Positions 62,093 through 64,000 of a stretch of DNA of 64,000 nt are shown here, one piece after another. The notes beneath the pieces were generated by a model that saw nothing but the letters and a program-made list of their open reading frames with translations, was not told the origin of the DNA and did not search any database. The DNA is taken from positions 12,261-76,260 of the forward strand of contig CAYJLE010000012.1 in NCBI GenBank assembly GCA_964370985.1, given 5' to 3'. The stretch's first letter is position 1. Each line of letters starts with the position of its first letter. The position numbers were made by a program, and so were the translations under genes. Source of the DNA: JAHDVS01 sp964370985 (lineage in GTDB: Bacteria; Actinomycetota; Thermoleophilia; Gaiellales; Gaiellaceae).

Positions 62093-62290
62093 ATGTCGGT
62101 CGCGAAGATCGTCGAGCTGACGGCCACGGGAGCGAGCGTCGAGGAGGCGGTGGCGGAGGGCGTTGCGAAGGCGGGCGAGACCCTGCGGAACATCCAGCAC
62201 GTCTGGGTCGGCGGGATCGAGGCCGCCGTCGAGGACGGGCGCGTCGCGAACTTCCACGTTCACCTCAAGGTGACGTTCCTCGTCGACTGA
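62093..62290 (+). CDS. Dodecin
   Basis: A 65-residue flavin-binding protein. SVAKIVELTATGASVEEAV, the RNIQHVWVGGIEAAVEDG segment with the Trp that stacks on flavin, and FHVHLKVTFLVD are hallmark. Dodecins assemble into 12-mers that store or buffer FMN or riboflavin. ATG 62093 has a perfect AGGAGGT site. It ends five bases before the mutase gene, with which it may be co-transcribed. Confidence 0.93.
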   Translation: MSVAKIVELTATGASVEEAVAEGVAKAGETLRNIQHVWVGGIEAAVEDGRVANFHVHLKVTFLVD

Positions 62291-62294
62291 GTCG

Positions 62295-63875
62295 ATGACT
62301 GCGGCCGACCGGCGCCTGACCGAGTCCGGGATCGACGTGGCGCCGGTCTACACGGCCGCCGACGCCGGCGATCTCGAAGCGGAGCTCCCCGGGGAGTACC
62401 CGTTCACACGCGGTCCCTACCCGACGATGTACCGGGGCCGCCCGTGGACGATTCGCCAGTACGCCGGCTTCGGGACGGCGGAGGAGACGAACGAGCGGTT
62501 CCGCTTCCTGCTCGCGCAGGGCCAGACGGGGCTGTCGGTCGCGTTCGACCTGCCGACACAGCTCGGCTACGACTCGGACCACCCGCGGGCGGCCGGCGAG
62601 GTCGGGCGGGCGGGGGTCGCGATCGACTCGCTCCCCGACCTGGAGCGCGTGTTCGCGGGGATCCCGCTCGACCGCGTCTCGACGTCGATGACGATCAACG
62701 CGCCGGCCGCGCTGCTGCTGCTCGCCTACGAGCTCGTGGCGGAGCGCCAGGGGGTGGCGGGCGACAGGCTGCGCGGCACGGTCCAGAACGACATCCTCAA
62801 GGAGTACGCGGCCCGTGGGAACTACATCTTCCCGCCGCGACCGTCGATGCGGATCACGACCGACCTGTTCGCGTACTGCCGCGAGCGGCTGCCGCACTGG
62901 AACACGATCTCGATCTCCGGCTACCACATCAGGGAGGCGGGCTCGACGGCCGTGGAGGAGCTCGCGTTCACGCTCGCGAACGGGATCGCCTACTGCGAGG
63001 CCGCGGTGGCCGCGGGGCTGTCGCCCGACGAGTTCGGGGAAAGGCTCTCGTTCTTCTTCAACGCCCACAACCACTTCTTCCAGGAGGTGGCGAAGTTCCG
63101 CGCGGCCCGGCGGATGTGGGCCCGGATCATGCGCGAGCGGCTGGGGGCAACGAACCCGAAGGCGCTCGCGCTGCGCTTCCACGCCCAGACCGGCGGCTCG
63201 ACTCTGACGGCGCAACAGCCGGAGAACAACGTGGTGCGGGTGGCCGTGCAGGCGCTCGCAGCCGTCTGCGGCGGCGCCCAGTCGCTGCACACGAACGGGT
63301 TCGACGAGGCGCTCGCGCTCCCCACCGAGCACGCGGCGCAGCTCGCGGTGCGCACGCAGCAGATCCTCCAACACGAGGCGGGCACGACGGACACGGCCGA
63401 CCCGCTCGGTGGCGCCTACTTCGTCGAGGCGCTGACGCGGGAGCTCGAGACGCGCGCGACGGAGTTGATCGAACGGGTGGACGAGCTCGGCGGCGCGGTC
63501 GCCGCGATCGAGGCCGGCTTCGTCCAGGGCGAGATCGCGGACTCCGCGTTCGAGCACCAGCGCGAGGTCGAGGCGGGCGAGCGGATGATCGTCGGCGTGA
63601 ACGCGTTCGCGACCGGCGAGGAGGCCGAGCCGGAGCTCCAGCGGATCGACCCCGAGCTCGAGCGCCGGCAGGTGGAACGCACCCGCCGGGTTCGCGCGGG
63701 CCGCGACGCGGCGGCGGCCCGGGCCGCGCTCGACCGCGTCCGCGAGACCGCCCGCGGCAGCACGAACCTCCTCCACCCCATGCGGGAGGCCCTCGCCGCC
63801 CTCTGCACGGTCGGCGAGATCTGCGACGTGCTGCGCGAGGAGCTCGGCACGTACGACGCGCAGACGTCGCTCTGA
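62295..63875 (+). CDS. Methylmalonyl-CoA mutase large subunit (catalytic domain)
   Basis: A 526-residue B12-dependent mutase catalytic subunit converting methylmalonyl-CoA and succinyl-CoA. RGPYPTMYRGRPWTIRQYAG, QGQTGLSVAFDLPTQLGYDS, STSMTINAPAALLLL and SISGYHIREAGSTAVEELAF are typical TIM-barrel substrate segments. The cobalamin-binding domain (DxHxxG) is absent, so a separate small subunit is needed, as in the two-chain archaeal-type arrangement; it is not in this window. Links propionate or branched-chain catabolism to the TCA cycle next door. Confidence 0.92.
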   Translation: MTAADRRLTESGIDVAPVYTAADAGDLEAELPGEYPFTRGPYPTMYRGRPWTIRQYAGFGTAEETNERFRFLLAQGQTGLSVAFDLPTQLGYDSDHPRAAGEVGRAGVAIDSLPDLERVFAGIPLDRVSTSMTINAPAALLLLAYELVAERQGVAGDRLRGTVQNDILKEYAARGNYIFPPRPSMRITTDLFAYCRERLPHWNTISISGYHIREAGSTAVEELAFTLANGIAYCEAAVAAGLSPDEFGERLSFFFNAHNHFFQEVAKFRAARRMWARIMRERLGATNPKALALRFHAQTGGSTLTAQQPENNVVRVAVQALAAVCGGAQSLHTNGFDEALALPTEHAAQLAVRTQQILQHEAGTTDTADPLGGAYFVEALTRELETRATELIERVDELGGAVAAIEAGFVQGEIADSAFEHQREVEAGERMIVGVNAFATGEEAEPELQRIDPELERRQVERTRRVRAGRDAAAARAALDRVRETARGSTNLLHPMREALAALCTVGEICDVLREELGTYDAQTSL

Positions 63876-63958
63876 ACGGGCGGGCTCCGGCGCCGCCTCC
63901 CTGCCGAGAAACGTCGTCGCGCACGGATGCTTCGTTATCCGCTGTAGGGGATGCTTCT

Positions 63959-64000
63959 ATGAGAGTCAACCCGTGGCGGTGGTTCTTTCGAGGTGTCGGT
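63959..64000 (+). CDS. Start of a gene cut by the window edge
   Basis: ATG 63959 begins MRVNPWRWFFRGVG and runs off the right edge; TAGGGGA lies about eight bases upstream as a possible ribosome-binding site. The upstream region (CTTCGTTATCC) is less GC-rich and could be a promoter. Only 14 codons are visible, so identity cannot be judged. Confidence 0.35.
   Translation, partial: MRVNPWRWFFRGVG

Overview
The window is a high-GC chromosomal segment, by eye about 70% G+C with strong third-position GC bias. Densely packed 4-base ATGA/GTGA overlaps, many apparently leaderless genes (a TANNNT -10 box 6-10 bases before the start codon), a long SRP RNA upstream of dnaX, a three-subunit SdhA-SdhB-SdhE set and a GTP-type PEP carboxykinase all suggest a deep-branching actinobacterium. 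Class Thermoleophilia (Gaiellales or Solirubrobacterales) is my best guess. That placement is inference; there is no rRNA here to confirm it.

Layout. 1-13 kb: an MFS transporter fragment, a lipoprotein, a CmtR-like metal sensor with a thioredoxin-like protein facing a Sec-containing flavoprotein reductase, zwf-glk, tRNA-Ser, a membrane cytochrome c, uppP, a two-subunit CoA-transferase and a HEPN/nucleotidyltransferase pair. 12.4-30 kb: a redox-rich accessory region with two ECF sigma/zinc-finger pairs, an AhpD-NAD(P)HX epimerase fusion, SRPBCC and membrane proteins, a second Sec flavoprotein, a GrdB-like selenoprotein, a radical SAM-methyltransferase-CDP-alcohol transferase-DUF3179 operon, a Cys-type flavoprotein reductase, CcdA-TlpA and a SelU-like peroxiredoxin. 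30-37 kb: tRNA-Val, a VapBC-type pair, SRP RNA, dnaX-ybaB-recR, lysC-asd and a metallophosphoesterase. 37-64 kb: mainly central carbon metabolism (sdhEBA, pckG, gltA, mdh, nifJ with a DHOD-like partner, sucCD with an inserted methyltransferase, dodecin, methylmalonyl-CoA mutase), plus tandem Xer recombinases, a PHP enzyme, a PDZ-Lon protein and secreted proteins.

The main observation is a selenoprotein island. Five genes within 27 kb carry an in-frame TGA exactly where the family has its redox-active cysteine: two class I flavin disulfide reductases (GGT-U-x4-C), an AhpD-like domain (C-x-x-U) fused to an NAD(P)HX epimerase domain, a GrdB-like protein (U-x-x-C) and a SelU/PRXL2-like peroxiredoxin (U-x-x-C). 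Each TGA is followed by a possible bacterial SECIS hairpin. A third flavin reductase in the same region keeps ordinary cysteines and lacks the hairpins, which serves as an internal control. Conventional gene calling would truncate or split all five. The Sec machinery (selA, selB, selC, selD) is not in this window, so Sec decoding is a strong inference rather than shown.

Working together: the Sec enzymes, CcdA-TlpA, the thioredoxin-like protein and the zinc-finger/ECF pairs look like a thiol, metal or peroxide stress network. The 39-64 kb genes supply a TCA cycle with anaplerosis, a pyruvate:ferredoxin oxidoreductase and propionyl-CoA assimilation.
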